Below are positions 12,676-21,746 of a stretch of DNA of 58,734 nt, in pieces; within the stretch, counting starts at the first letter, position 1; every line of letters starts with the position of its first letter. Position numbers and translations under genes: made by a program. A model generated the notes under the pieces. That model did not search any database and was not told where the DNA came from. It was given only the letters and a program-made list of their open reading frames with translations. The DNA lies in IMG/VR virus record IMGVR_UViG_3300005526_000001, positions 1-58,734 of that record. One strand, written 5' to 3'. The stretch comes from a virus.

Positions 12676-14649
12676 ATGAGAGCACTCTTTACACGCGATA
12701 GCTATATAGAGATCCCCGTCAGCAATATACCGCTGTACGTTGAGTGCGATATTGAGTGGACTCCTGATCAATACGAACATTGGATTCCCGCAAACCTCGC
12801 GAATCCCTACGGTTCTTCGGACTTTATTCGATTTGAAAATAGTTCTCATGGAGCATTTAATTATTTTGCAGCTAGTCATATCTATGGTTGGGTAGATGCA
12901 CTTAGTCTCGGTAGTCATGCACCTTTTAGCCCTGTAGATGGTCGAGGAAAACATCATGTTAAAATAGAAACGACGTCAAGTACATATAAGGTAACAATTG
13001 ATGGTACATTGGTCGAAAGTGGAACGTGGCCGTTTACTAGCGGTTTTGTATCTTATCTTCGATTTGGACTAGTTAGCGGCTTTTATAGAAATCCCGATCC
13101 GAACGGTGTAGACGAAACCGTCTACATGGACAACATCAAAGTCGGTACTATCAGTGGTGGTACTGACATTGCTAACCTAACCTTTGAAGGTGGTACACCA
13201 TTTGGCGGTTTTACAACCTCAGGTACGATCTCGATTGTAAGCGATGCATCTACTCTTAATGAAGATGCTCATGATGTTCGTCTGAATTTTACACCGAGCT
13301 TTGATACACCATTCTCTACACGTGCCCTGTGCCTGCCTATACCTGGGGCGTCGGCATATCTAGAACACGTTCTCGCGACACCAGTAGATACTGCTACTGA
13401 CAGTCTTTATGGATCAGTAGAATTGTCGTGGCTTTATGGTCATTCTTACGCGTGGACCGTCCCTTTCATTGAATTGCTTGATTCTTCTAATGTCGTAATT
13501 GACAGTCTTAAAGTTTTTGGAGATGATTTAGATTGGGAATATCGAACAGCCGAAGGCTCTGTTTTTGACACTTCTATGAATTGGCCGTCTAGTGGAAAGA
13601 AATTAGTCAAATTTGCTTTAAGTGGCGGAAGCATGACGTGGACTATTGGTGAAGAAACAGTCACAGGTACTCCCGATGCTGGTACTATCGCAAAAATACG
13701 CTTTGGCTATACAGAAAATTTGGGAACATCTTCGTGGATGCGTGGGGCAGCAATTTTTGTAGATAATATTGGAATTGGTGCAACTCCTGCATACGAACTT
13801 ATTAGTGAAGATTTCGAAGATGGTACGTCCGGCGCGCTAACAGAAGTCGGTAACATCATCTATCCGGAGCCTACGCTCGCTCCATCGAAGTTTAATTTCA
13901 TTCCGCCTTCGTCTGGTGATGATGTATTTATCTGGATTGGTGATCTTGGTGAATCTCCTGATCCTATCTGGATTGAATTTGATGTTAGTTGGACACCAAC
14001 AGAAGAAGCTGGATTTGGTACTTATACAGGTAACTTTTTCCTGATACAAAGTCGTAATGGCTCTTGGGCGCAATATCTCTATCATGATGGTACTGACGGT
14101 TGGTATGACAATGATAGTCTGTTTGTTTCAGATCCACTAACAGGTGTAGGCGGTACTCACCATATAAAGGTTTGTCACGAACCACCAATTACCACACATA
14201 TGATAATTGATTCTGTTGATCATGGTCCATTGACAATAACTGGTTCAGTAGATTATATTGATAGTATTCAATTCGGTTGGGCAGCAGGTGGTGACGATCT
14301 AGGCGGCTGTACTATCGAAAATCTCACTATCGGTACTACGGACGGCGGTGCTGAGATTTACGATGGTACAACTGATCTACGCAACCCATATGAAGTTTTC
14401 TCAATATCTCCTGGTGTTACTTATGAAGAAACTGCCCACGATCCAGTTGAATTTACAGATGCGGGTACTGTTGGATTCAAGTTCACTCCTCATACCGTTA
14501 AAGAGGTTATTTGCCACTCCCGTATCCAAATAGATGCTGAGGTTTATAAACGTTGGCAATCTGTAGCTCGTGTCAGTTACCTTATGGACGTTAGACAACG
14601 TTGGAGTGGTACTGCATTGGTCGATCAGCCCGTGCAAGACCCGTGTTAG
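12676..14649 (+). CDS. LamG-like tail adhesin candidate (657 aa)
   Basis: Three concanavalin/LamG-like modules can be read: residues ~1-170, ~215-385 and ~400-560. Each has Trp-rich strands, a KHHVKIE or HHIKV-type strand and a VDNI/MDNI segment near the end. These folds bind carbohydrate or protein. Two copies of a short TDSATVGLKFTPS-type motif appear (residues ~195-205 and ~600-615), the same motif that repeats in the 1377-residue protein. Most likely receptor-binding or virion surface, though no enzyme motif is seen. Confidence 0.6.
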   Translation: MRALFTRDSYIEIPVSNIPLYVECDIEWTPDQYEHWIPANLANPYGSSDFIRFENSSHGAFNYFAASHIYGWVDALSLGSHAPFSPVDGRGKHHVKIETTSSTYKVTIDGTLVESGTWPFTSGFVSYLRFGLVSGFYRNPDPNGVDETVYMDNIKVGTISGGTDIANLTFEGGTPFGGFTTSGTISIVSDASTLNEDAHDVRLNFTPSFDTPFSTRALCLPIPGASAYLEHVLATPVDTATDSLYGSVELSWLYGHSYAWTVPFIELLDSSNVVIDSLKVFGDDLDWEYRTAEGSVFDTSMNWPSSGKKLVKFALSGGSMTWTIGEETVTGTPDAGTIAKIRFGYTENLGTSSWMRGAAIFVDNIGIGATPAYELISEDFEDGTSGALTEVGNIIYPEPTLAPSKFNFIPPSSGDDVFIWIGDLGESPDPIWIEFDVSWTPTEEAGFGTYTGNFFLIQSRNGSWAQYLYHDGTDGWYDNDSLFVSDPLTGVGGTHHIKVCHEPPITTHMIIDSVDHGPLTITGSVDYIDSIQFGWAAGGDDLGGCTIENLTIGTTDGGAEIYDGTTDLRNPYEVFSISPGVTYEETAHDPVEFTDAGTVGFKFTPHTVKEVICHSRIQIDAEVYKRWQSVARVSYLMDVRQRWSGTALVDQPVQDPC

Positions 14650-14676
14650 CTTACTACAACACACGATGGAGGTAAT

Positions 14677-14973
14677 ATGCCGGTCACACTGACCAGAGGC
14701 ACGAAGGAGAATGTCGAGGTTCAGATTAGTGACCTGTCTAACACGGTTACTGATCTTAGCGCATCTAGTCCACACTTCGACGTTGAGCAGGACGACGGCA
14801 CGATGGTCGTTACGAATCAGTCAGCGGTTGCAAGTGGTATGATTATCTCATGCCTCTGTGACACGACTAGCTGGTCTAGCTCGTTGCAACATTTGAACTT
14901 GTACGTCAAGTTTACCGTCGGAAGCGAAGTCCCAAGACTAGGACCATTCGATATCTACCTCTTAGGACAATGA
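14677..14973 (+). CDS. Small virion-type protein, paralogue of 21445-21744
   Basis: 98 residues. Aligned with the 99-residue protein at 21445-21744 they share GTKE near the start, VTDL, a hydrophobic strand, then LY followed by GSE-P-LGP and a final strand. This looks like a beta-sandwich domain used twice, once at each end of the adhesin block. A GGAGG ribosome site precedes ATG 14677. Role in assembly is inferred. Confidence 0.6.
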   Translation: MPVTLTRGTKENVEVQISDLSNTVTDLSASSPHFDVEQDDGTMVVTNQSAVASGMIISCLCDTTSWSSSLQHLNLYVKFTVGSEVPRLGPFDIYLLGQ

Positions 14974-15164
14974 CCGAACCTGTAGTCACTCAGCATACCA
15001 TAACAATTAGAACTGGTGAAGATTGGACTACAGTATATTGGGCTTCTTGTACATGTGGTTGGGAACAAGCACCGCCAGTCGAAGATAAACGACAAGCGAG
15101 TTACATGGGCAACGAACATCTCAAACTGTCAAAGCTCCGTCCCCCATACGTGACACTAGAGTGA
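14970..15164 (+). CDS. Small hypothetical protein with CxC motif
   Basis: 64 residues, coupled to the previous gene (ATGA). Contains YWASCTCGWEQAPP, so a possible partial metal site, and a beta-rich start (VTQHTITIRTGEDWTTV). No family recognised. Confidence 0.5.
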   Translation: MTEPVVTQHTITIRTGEDWTTVYWASCTCGWEQAPPVEDKRQASYMGNEHLKLSKLRPPYVTLE

Positions 15165-15168
15165 TATA

Positions 15169-16500
15169 ATGGCTAGACTGGCTATGTCCGGGTTCGAGAT
15201 GAATGATATCCTCACGGGAAACTTTGGTCAACCTGACGGCGTGACTGGCGGGGTTGCTGCCTCAGAAACTACTATAGTCAGATCAGGGTTGCGCTCGGTG
15301 AAATGCGACAGTGGCGCAGGAAATGCCGTAACTAACGTACAAGTAGCTCCCGCAGGAATAAATACTGCTATTACTAGTGCAGGCACAATTACTATTTATA
15401 ATCGATGGTGTTTCTATTTTCGGGATTTACCATCTTCTCTCGTGGGAATAGGAGGCATTGTTACAAGCATCAATGGACAGGTGGACCCCGTTAACGAAGC
15501 CCCTATAAGATTGGGTATTGACAGCGCAGGCGTGTTAAAAATAGCGAGTGGAGCGGTTCCTGTTAGTACACTTTGTACGTTCAACGAGTCATTGGTAACT
15601 GGCGTTTGGTACAGATTAGAAGTCTCTGTGACCTTCACCATAATAGCTGCTACGAGTGTGAACGTCACTATCAACGAGGCAAGACTGAATGGCGTAGCAT
15701 TAACAATAGCGTCTGGATCTTTATATAATCGTACTTGGACGTCAGCTACTCCACAAGCTGTTTATTCCGTGGCTGCTGGATGGAATAATCCACCAGGAGC
15801 TAACAAAGTTTGTTATGTTGATGATGTAGCGACCAATGATTCTTCTGGAGCGCAACAGAACTCTTGGTGTGGTGAAGGAAAAATTGTGCTTCTCAAGCCT
15901 ACTGCGGATAACGCAATAGGAACTGGCTGGACGGACTCTGGAGGGGCGACAACTGGTCTATGGCAATCGGTCGATAATACGCCACCCACGGGTATTGCAG
16001 ACACGACCTCAAGTGCCGGTCATCAGATCAGAAATGCATCAAGTTCTTCATCCAACTATGATGCAACGTTAACAACCTACGCAGCAGCAGGAATAGGCGC
16101 GAGTGACACGATTACTGTTATAAAACCGTTCGTGAGCGTGGGTGCTCCTGTCGCGACTGGAGCAAAGACTGGTTCGTTAGGTATTACTACAAATCCAACG
16201 ATCACAAACATTGCGTTTGCTTCTAACTCTGGCTCGCTAAACACGTTCTGGCAAGGTAATGCACCAGCCACCTACCCAGGATTGGGTTGGAAGTGGGAGT
16301 TTGGCACCACAACGTATAACCCGACGGTTACGGTTGGTACGGCTCCGGTAATGAGAGTTTCGATAACGGGTGGCACGGCTGCCAGAATCGCTATGGCCGA
16401 AAGTATGGGCGCATATGTTGAGTATGTACCTGGTGTACCGAAATCGCTTGTTGCACCGGCACGTCGGCAACAAATTCGCCAACTAACGAGGTGGTACTAA
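15169..16500 (+). CDS. LamG-like virion protein (443 aa)
   Basis: 443 residues of Gly/Ser/Thr-rich beta sequence. Residues ~1-220 resemble a concanavalin-like sandwich (SVKCDSG, RWCFYFRDLPSSL, WYRLEVSVTFTI, then VCYVDDVATND, the last a typical final strand). Residues ~230-400 form another beta region ending in a basic tail (APARRQQIRQLTRWY). Probably a tail or head decoration adhesin. Confidence 0.6.
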   Translation: MARLAMSGFEMNDILTGNFGQPDGVTGGVAASETTIVRSGLRSVKCDSGAGNAVTNVQVAPAGINTAITSAGTITIYNRWCFYFRDLPSSLVGIGGIVTSINGQVDPVNEAPIRLGIDSAGVLKIASGAVPVSTLCTFNESLVTGVWYRLEVSVTFTIIAATSVNVTINEARLNGVALTIASGSLYNRTWTSATPQAVYSVAAGWNNPPGANKVCYVDDVATNDSSGAQQNSWCGEGKIVLLKPTADNAIGTGWTDSGGATTGLWQSVDNTPPTGIADTTSSAGHQIRNASSSSSNYDATLTTYAAAGIGASDTITVIKPFVSVGAPVATGAKTGSLGITTNPTITNIAFASNSGSLNTFWQGNAPATYPGLGWKWEFGTTTYNPTVTVGTAPVMRVSITGGTAARIAMAESMGAYVEYVPGVPKSLVAPARRQQIRQLTRWY

Positions 16501-16709
16501 TGAGAATGATAGCAAGGATTAGAACGGTTGTAGATGTACCGTTTGATTTTGATGTAGAACCTCCCGACAATACAGGTTACACACCAAGTAGCGCGGGAGC
16601 AGCGAATTACGCTATTGATACATTGCTCCCGCATGTAGTCCAAACAGTAGGAACAGAAGGAGATGTTCTTGAGGAAATGTCTCTTGTAGAGGAAGTGAGA
16701 GAAGCATGA
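16500..16709 (+). CDS. Small hypothetical virion-block protein
   Basis: 69 residues; ATG 16500 overlaps the preceding stop (TAATG), with AGGTGG ahead. Hydrophobic start (MRMIARIRTVVDVPF), Pro/Gly linker, then an acidic helix (EGDVLEEMSLVEEVREA). No family recognised. Confidence 0.5.
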   Translation: MRMIARIRTVVDVPFDFDVEPPDNTGYTPSSAGAANYAIDTLLPHVVQTVGTEGDVLEEMSLVEEVREA

Positions 16710-17200
16710 TCGGTATCGGTAGATTGTATTCTGTCGTGTTTACGGCAGTAAGCGTAGCTGCACAGCAAGACTTCTTCTACATCAAGCCTGCGGCAGATAA
16801 AATCTGCATCATCGAGGCAGTATATCTTGGCGCATCCGGCGGTGCAGCAGACGCGGGTGACGCCCAGGAAGAACTGTATGACGTTGAGTTGATCTATTTG
16901 CCCGCAACTGTGACGGCACCTACATCGGGCACGACAACCACGCCTAGTCCTGTAGCAATCAATGATACTGCTGCTGGCTTTACCGCTATCTGCAACGGCA
17001 CAGGTAAGGCAAGCACGTCTGGTACGGCTGTTGTAAGACACCCTGATGGTTTCAACAACCGTATCCCATACGTCTATGCGCCACCCGCTGAACATCGTGA
17101 TCTGGTATCTAACGCAGCGGCGATGGTCTTTAGACTTAATACGACTCCTGCCGACGCAATACTTATCAGCGGCGATATGCGGGTTCGCGAACTTCCGTAA
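16706..17200 (+). CDS. Putative virion structural protein
   Basis: 164 residues, coupled (ATGA). A beta-rich protein (LYSVVFTAVSVAAQQDFFYI...) with a Thr/Ser/Pro linker in the middle and a final strand pair (ILISGDMRVREL). Composition and position suggest a fibre or decoration protein. Confidence 0.55.
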   Translation: MIGIGRLYSVVFTAVSVAAQQDFFYIKPAADKICIIEAVYLGASGGAADAGDAQEELYDVELIYLPATVTAPTSGTTTTPSPVAINDTAAGFTAICNGTGKASTSGTAVVRHPDGFNNRIPYVYAPPAEHRDLVSNAAAMVFRLNTTPADAILISGDMRVRELP

Positions 17201-17340
17201 TGTCTGTAGTTCGTTGGCGATACAAAGGTCATAGAGCTGCCCTGTGGGTTGGTACTAAACCTGTGGTTATACGCAGATCGCTTGTGTTTAGCCTCCATTA
17301 CGGCAATCAGCAACGCCAACGGTTAAAGATGTATGGTTAA
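17200..17340 (+). CDS. Small basic protein (46 aa)
   Basis: 46 residues; the ATG overlaps the previous stop (TAATG), and its own end overlaps the next start by 8 bases. RWRYKGHRAALWVGTKPVV resembles the beginning of the next protein (ARWIHPGRPAARRRWVGTKP), so a short duplication near the junction is likely. Function unknown. Confidence 0.6.
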   Translation: MSVVRWRYKGHRAALWVGTKPVVIRRSLVFSLHYGNQQRQRLKMYG

Positions 17341-20300
17341 CGGCCGCGCACGCTGGATACACCCAGGTAGACCTGCTGCCCGTCGTAGATGGGTTGGTAC
17401 TAAACCTCCGATTCCTACAGCGTACCAGGAGTTCCAGACTCAAGGCTATACAGGGCCAATAAACGTTGCTGGACCTCTTGGTGATAGTAACATCATTGGC
17501 GACGTATTTACGCTTAGTGCGCGTTCTAGGATAAACAGATTTTGGCTGTACGCAATGGCGACTGGCGGTGTAGCTAGCGATCAGAAGTTTAGAATACTGA
17601 TCTTCCCTACGTCTGGCGGAAGTCCTAACGGACAACAGCCTATTTACGCTAGCCCGGAATTCGGTCCAGGCGTTATTGCTCCTACTACTCCCAATTGGTA
17701 TGCCGTACCAGTTGACGTAGAGCTTGCTGCTGGTACATACGCATTTGAAATTTGGTCGAGCAGTTTTGCGGTTAGCGCGACTCAGATTTATACGACCAAT
17801 ACAGGCACGTCGTACTGGACTAACGGGTATTCCACGTATACAAGCACAGGTTTGCCTACTGCTACATTCACGACAAATACGTACACGAACGTTATCAACT
17901 ACATTGAATACGTTGCTGTCTCTGTTATACCGTATATGGGTCTTGTGCCATCCGGTACTGAAACCTACACGCCACCCGCCGTTTACACTGATAGTGCTAC
18001 TGTCGGACTCACATTTACACCTAACACATTTAAGGAGCTTACAAACTACATAGATCCCGCCGCTGACATTCATTCTGAATTCGGCCCCAACATTAACGTT
18101 CAAAACGAACTTACTAGTTTTGATACGTTAACTGATCCAGTAATTTGGCGTGTTCAAAGATTCATTCCTCCGAACAATTGTACTATCAGATCGTTGGGTT
18201 CAGTTCTTAGACAAGATGGTACTCCGACTGATCAATTAATTGTTGAGATTCGAGACGAGATTGCTGGAAAACCAGGTAATGTTATAGGTGGTACTCAAAT
18301 ATCGTATGAGGCACCTATATCTGGTAGCGCAACACTGGATAATAGAACCGTTGAAACAATACCTCTCTCTGCTACACTTGTTGGGGGTACAACGTATTAC
18401 ATTGTTTGGCGTCGATCTGGATCTTTAGATAACAGTAACTATTTTGGCGTTTATCTTTCGAATAAATATTCTCCGTTTGATAGTTCTACTTATAGTTCTA
18501 GTTCACATAATTTTGGCACTTTTACCAACGATGTCTATTTCGAACTTCGTTTTACAGATCAAACTACAGACGCGCATCTTACGCTTACACCTTCGGGTAC
18601 TGAAACACTTGTACCTTCAGTTCCTACGACAGATAGTGCTACTGTCGGACTCAAATTTACGCCATCTGTATCTGATATAGCAATTTATGTTGAATGCGCA
18701 CCAGATTATTCCACTTATTTTCCTGTAGCGACTGTTCAAACAAATGATAAAATTCTTAGTGATCCGGCTCAATGGGTTACTGAGACTTTTACTGCTAATT
18801 TAAGCGGAGAAGTAAGAATTCTTGAAACTTTGTTGAGAAAGGTAGGTTCACCTACAGATCAAGTCATTGTCGAGATACGTGATGTTAATGCAGGTAAACC
18901 TGGAACGACTATTTTTGCTAGTGGTACCTATAATGCGGCAGATGTAATAACAGGTACTCTCGGTTTGTGTAGAATTCCTATGACTAATTTCTCCCCATTG
19001 GTATCAGGAACCGGATATTTCGTTACATGGAGACGTAGTGGTGTTACAGATATTGTGAATAGATGTTATACTGAAGGTCAAGATGCGGTTCCGCCATTTA
19101 ATGGCGGAACGTATAACACAGTCGATGGAACATATACTCCTGGTGGTTTTTATGACAATTCAATTGCCCTTAGATATGACCAGGCTACTGATGCTCACCT
19201 CACGCTAGCGCTGTCAGGAAGTGAAACAGCACAACTCGCTGATACTGCTACAGTAAGTCTGGTATTCACGCCAAGTGCTGCGGAAACTCGACAACTCCAA
19301 GATTATTCTTACGATTATGTAGATGGGAATATCTCACATGCAGGAGAAGCCGGAGCCAGTACCGTAGGCATAGGTGCATCTGCTACTCAACAGCAGATAG
19401 CTGGCTCATTCGTACCATCATCTTCTTTTCATCTCGGTATGATCGAATTGGCTATAAATAGAGGTGGTACTTTGGTTGATAGTATATACGTTGAATTACG
19501 AGCAGATAGCAGCTCTCATCCATCAGGAACGGTATTAGCGACTTCACCTGCTATTTCCGATTCTTTCAGTGGTGGTAATAGATTATACAAATTCTACCTT
19601 GATTATGATCTTGTGTCGGGCACGAAATACTGGATTGTTGCTAACAGAACAGGAGCTTTTAGTGCCTCTAACATATATGCATGGTATACTACACGAATTG
19701 ATACATCAGCAAATATTGATTCACAATTCTGGAATGGAACAGCCTGGACAGCAGCATCTCTGAGTCAGTTTGCTTTCGGCCTCTACACACTCAATCCTGC
19801 TAGGGTCAACGGGCTTGTCCTCACACCATCCGGTAGTGAAACGTACACACCACCTACCGGTGTTGCTTATACAGATTCCGCAACGGCGGCTGTTTTATTC
19901 ACACCGTCAGGCACAGAACTACCTGCCAAGGAATACGTCGAAACCGCAACAGCGGCGGTTCTATTTACGCTTAGTGCTACAGAACTGAGAGAGGAGTTTG
20001 ATGCCGCAACCGTAGGATTCGTATTCACCTTAAGTGCGACTGAGCTTAAAGCGCGTGACCTTGTAGATACCGCAACGGTGACTGTTGTGTTTACGCCGAG
20101 CGTAAGCGAAATCCGTGAAGAGTTCGACGCCGCTACTGTGGGGTTCTTGTTCACGGTAAGCGCGACAGAGATACGAGAGAGGACAGACAGCGGTACAGTA
20201 CCGTTGTTGTTCACGACAAGTGCGGCAGAAATTGTTGTCTTGGTGGACAGCGGTATTGGCGCTGTCTTGTTCACGCTAAGCAGCACAGAAGTACGAGAGC

Positions 20301-21466
20301 GTGTAGATGCTAGCACAATCCCCGTCACTCTCATCCCGTCTGCGAGTGAGGTGCTAGCATCTACAGACTCTCTTACTTCTAGTGTTGTGTTTACAGTTAG
20401 CGCAACCGAAACTCTTGAGCGTACAGGTGCTGATAGCGATACCGGATTCGTAATCTTCACACCTAGTAGTACAGAAGTAGGACAATTTACCGAGGCTGCT
20501 GCGGTTAATCTCGTTATGGGAACCAGCGGGGTTGAAGCGGCAGCCTCGGTAGATTCTCAGACTTCTACGTTAAGTTTTACGGTAAGTGGAACTGACGTAT
20601 ACGGCGCAGGTGTAACGACTGTCGATACTGGCACTACTACTATTGCCCTATCCCCCAGTAGTAGTGACGTAACTGTATCGACAGACTCCCAAACCTCTGT
20701 CCTGGTAATGACCCCAACAGGACTAGAGATAAGGGAGATGACGGAGACTGGCTTAGTACCTCTCATAGTGGCGCCGCAGCCCACAGGGGAAACGCTAGTC
20801 TCCGTCGATTCTAGTACAAGCGTTGTATTGTTCACTCCAAGTGGTACTGAGTTTACTACTGCAACTGGCGCTGATTCGGGTGTAATCAACTTGCTGTTTA
20901 CGGAGTCGGCAAGCGAGATAGGCGCGTTCATAGAGACTAGTACTGCTACGGTCATTTTCGGACCGAGTAGTAGTGAAGTACTAGTCTCTATCGACACGCA
21001 GACCGCGCGTGTTACATTTACACCTTCTGGTACAGAAACTGCTGCGGTAGAGTACGTTGATGCTGCGACAAATGCGCTACGATTCAGTATTACTGCAACT
21101 GAGTTCATTACACATGAAGTAGGCGATGCTGCTACTGTACCCATCTCGTTTACTATTACAACTACTATCGAGATCGCAGCACTAGTCGATAGTGCGGTCG
21201 CTTTTGTTGTCTTGACTCCTTCGACCGTAGAAGTTGTAATCGGGGTTGATGCAGATACCGTACCTCTGCTGTTCACAATTACCAGCTTTGAGACTCCGCC
21301 GATCATTCCTGCCGAATTTATCGCAAGGTTAGTTAGCACTCGCTGGGTTTACGCCTGTAGAGGCCAGCGTACCACCTGTGCTCTGCAAGAAAGGTACGCC
21401 GGTGTTGCCAAAGGGCAGCAATACAGTGCCGACAAAGAGGATAGGTGGTCACTATCTATACGCTAA
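17333..21466 (+). CDS. Giant repeat fibre protein (1377 aa)
   Basis: Residues ~30-230 form a beta module. Two further modules (~245-410 and ~430-610) share PTDQVIVEIRDVNAGKPG and a VTWRRSG-type strand; a third related one (~640-820) has SIYVELRADSSSHPSG. Residues ~850-1325 are about 23 tandem copies of a ~20-residue unit, consensus DSATVxVLFTPSxTExxxxV, each giving two strands. This is the make-up of a long fibre or stalk. No enzyme motif is seen. It probably reaches from the virion to the host surface, with the modules as binding domains. Confidence 0.7.
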   Translation: MVNGRARWIHPGRPAARRRWVGTKPPIPTAYQEFQTQGYTGPINVAGPLGDSNIIGDVFTLSARSRINRFWLYAMATGGVASDQKFRILIFPTSGGSPNGQQPIYASPEFGPGVIAPTTPNWYAVPVDVELAAGTYAFEIWSSSFAVSATQIYTTNTGTSYWTNGYSTYTSTGLPTATFTTNTYTNVINYIEYVAVSVIPYMGLVPSGTETYTPPAVYTDSATVGLTFTPNTFKELTNYIDPAADIHSEFGPNINVQNELTSFDTLTDPVIWRVQRFIPPNNCTIRSLGSVLRQDGTPTDQLIVEIRDEIAGKPGNVIGGTQISYEAPISGSATLDNRTVETIPLSATLVGGTTYYIVWRRSGSLDNSNYFGVYLSNKYSPFDSSTYSSSSHNFGTFTNDVYFELRFTDQTTDAHLTLTPSGTETLVPSVPTTDSATVGLKFTPSVSDIAIYVECAPDYSTYFPVATVQTNDKILSDPAQWVTETFTANLSGEVRILETLLRKVGSPTDQVIVEIRDVNAGKPGTTIFASGTYNAADVITGTLGLCRIPMTNFSPLVSGTGYFVTWRRSGVTDIVNRCYTEGQDAVPPFNGGTYNTVDGTYTPGGFYDNSIALRYDQATDAHLTLALSGSETAQLADTATVSLVFTPSAAETRQLQDYSYDYVDGNISHAGEAGASTVGIGASATQQQIAGSFVPSSSFHLGMIELAINRGGTLVDSIYVELRADSSSHPSGTVLATSPAISDSFSGGNRLYKFYLDYDLVSGTKYWIVANRTGAFSASNIYAWYTTRIDTSANIDSQFWNGTAWTAASLSQFAFGLYTLNPARVNGLVLTPSGSETYTPPTGVAYTDSATAAVLFTPSGTELPAKEYVETATAAVLFTLSATELREEFDAATVGFVFTLSATELKARDLVDTATVTVVFTPSVSEIREEFDAATVGFLFTVSATEIRERTDSGTVPLLFTTSAAEIVVLVDSGIGAVLFTLSSTEVRERVDASTIPVTLIPSASEVLASTDSLTSSVVFTVSATETLERTGADSDTGFVIFTPSSTEVGQFTEAAAVNLVMGTSGVEAAASVDSQTSTLSFTVSGTDVYGAGVTTVDTGTTTIALSPSSSDVTVSTDSQTSVLVMTPTGLEIREMTETGLVPLIVAPQPTGETLVSVDSSTSVVLFTPSGTEFTTATGADSGVINLLFTESASEIGAFIETSTATVIFGPSSSEVLVSIDTQTARVTFTPSGTETAAVEYVDAATNALRFSITATEFITHEVGDAATVPISFTITTTIEIAALVDSAVAFVVLTPSTVEVVIGVDADTVPLLFTITSFETPPIIPAEFIARLVSTRWVYACRGQRTTCALQERYAGVAKGQQYSADKEDRWSLSIR

Positions 21467-21744
21467 ATACAGGAACGAAAGAGATTCTGATGGTAGACAT
21501 TGCCGACAAGCTCGGAGAGGTTACAGACCTGACAAATATTTCTGTAGACTTTCGTGTTCTGACAGAAGAAGAGGAAATTCAGCAGGATTGGTCGCCTGTT
21601 AACCTGAAAGAAGGAATGCGAGTGTTCCCTCTTATTGATACAACCGTGGGAACGTGGGAAGAAGGCACATACAAGTTGTATATTCGTCCTTCGATCGGTC
21701 CTGAATCTCCTGTACTCGGGCCTATGGAATTCGGGTTGAGTTAA
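21445..21744 (+). CDS. Small virion-type protein, paralogue of 14677-14973
   Basis: 99 residues from GTG 21445 (AAAGAGG ahead), overlapping the giant fibre gene by 22 bases. Shares GTKE, VTDL, a strand, then LYIRPSIGPESPVLGP with the protein at 14677-14973. A beta-sandwich fold is likely. It precedes terminase. Confidence 0.6.
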   Translation: MVTIYTLNTGTKEILMVDIADKLGEVTDLTNISVDFRVLTEEEEIQQDWSPVNLKEGMRVFPLIDTTVGTWEEGTYKLYIRPSIGPESPVLGPMEFGLS

Positions 21745-21746
21745 TA

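Noticed and set aside
19867-21339. Long minus-strand frames of 197 and 260 residues
   Set aside because: They are antisense to the repeat region of the giant fibre. Its regular codons keep the opposite frame open. No ribosome sites and biased composition.
21333-21602. Possible +1 frameshift near the end of the 1377-residue gene
   Set aside because: The +1 frame opens at 21333 and reads GFTPVEASVPPV, which faintly resembles the repeats, but there is no slip site and the original frame continues plausibly to its own stop before the next ribosome site.
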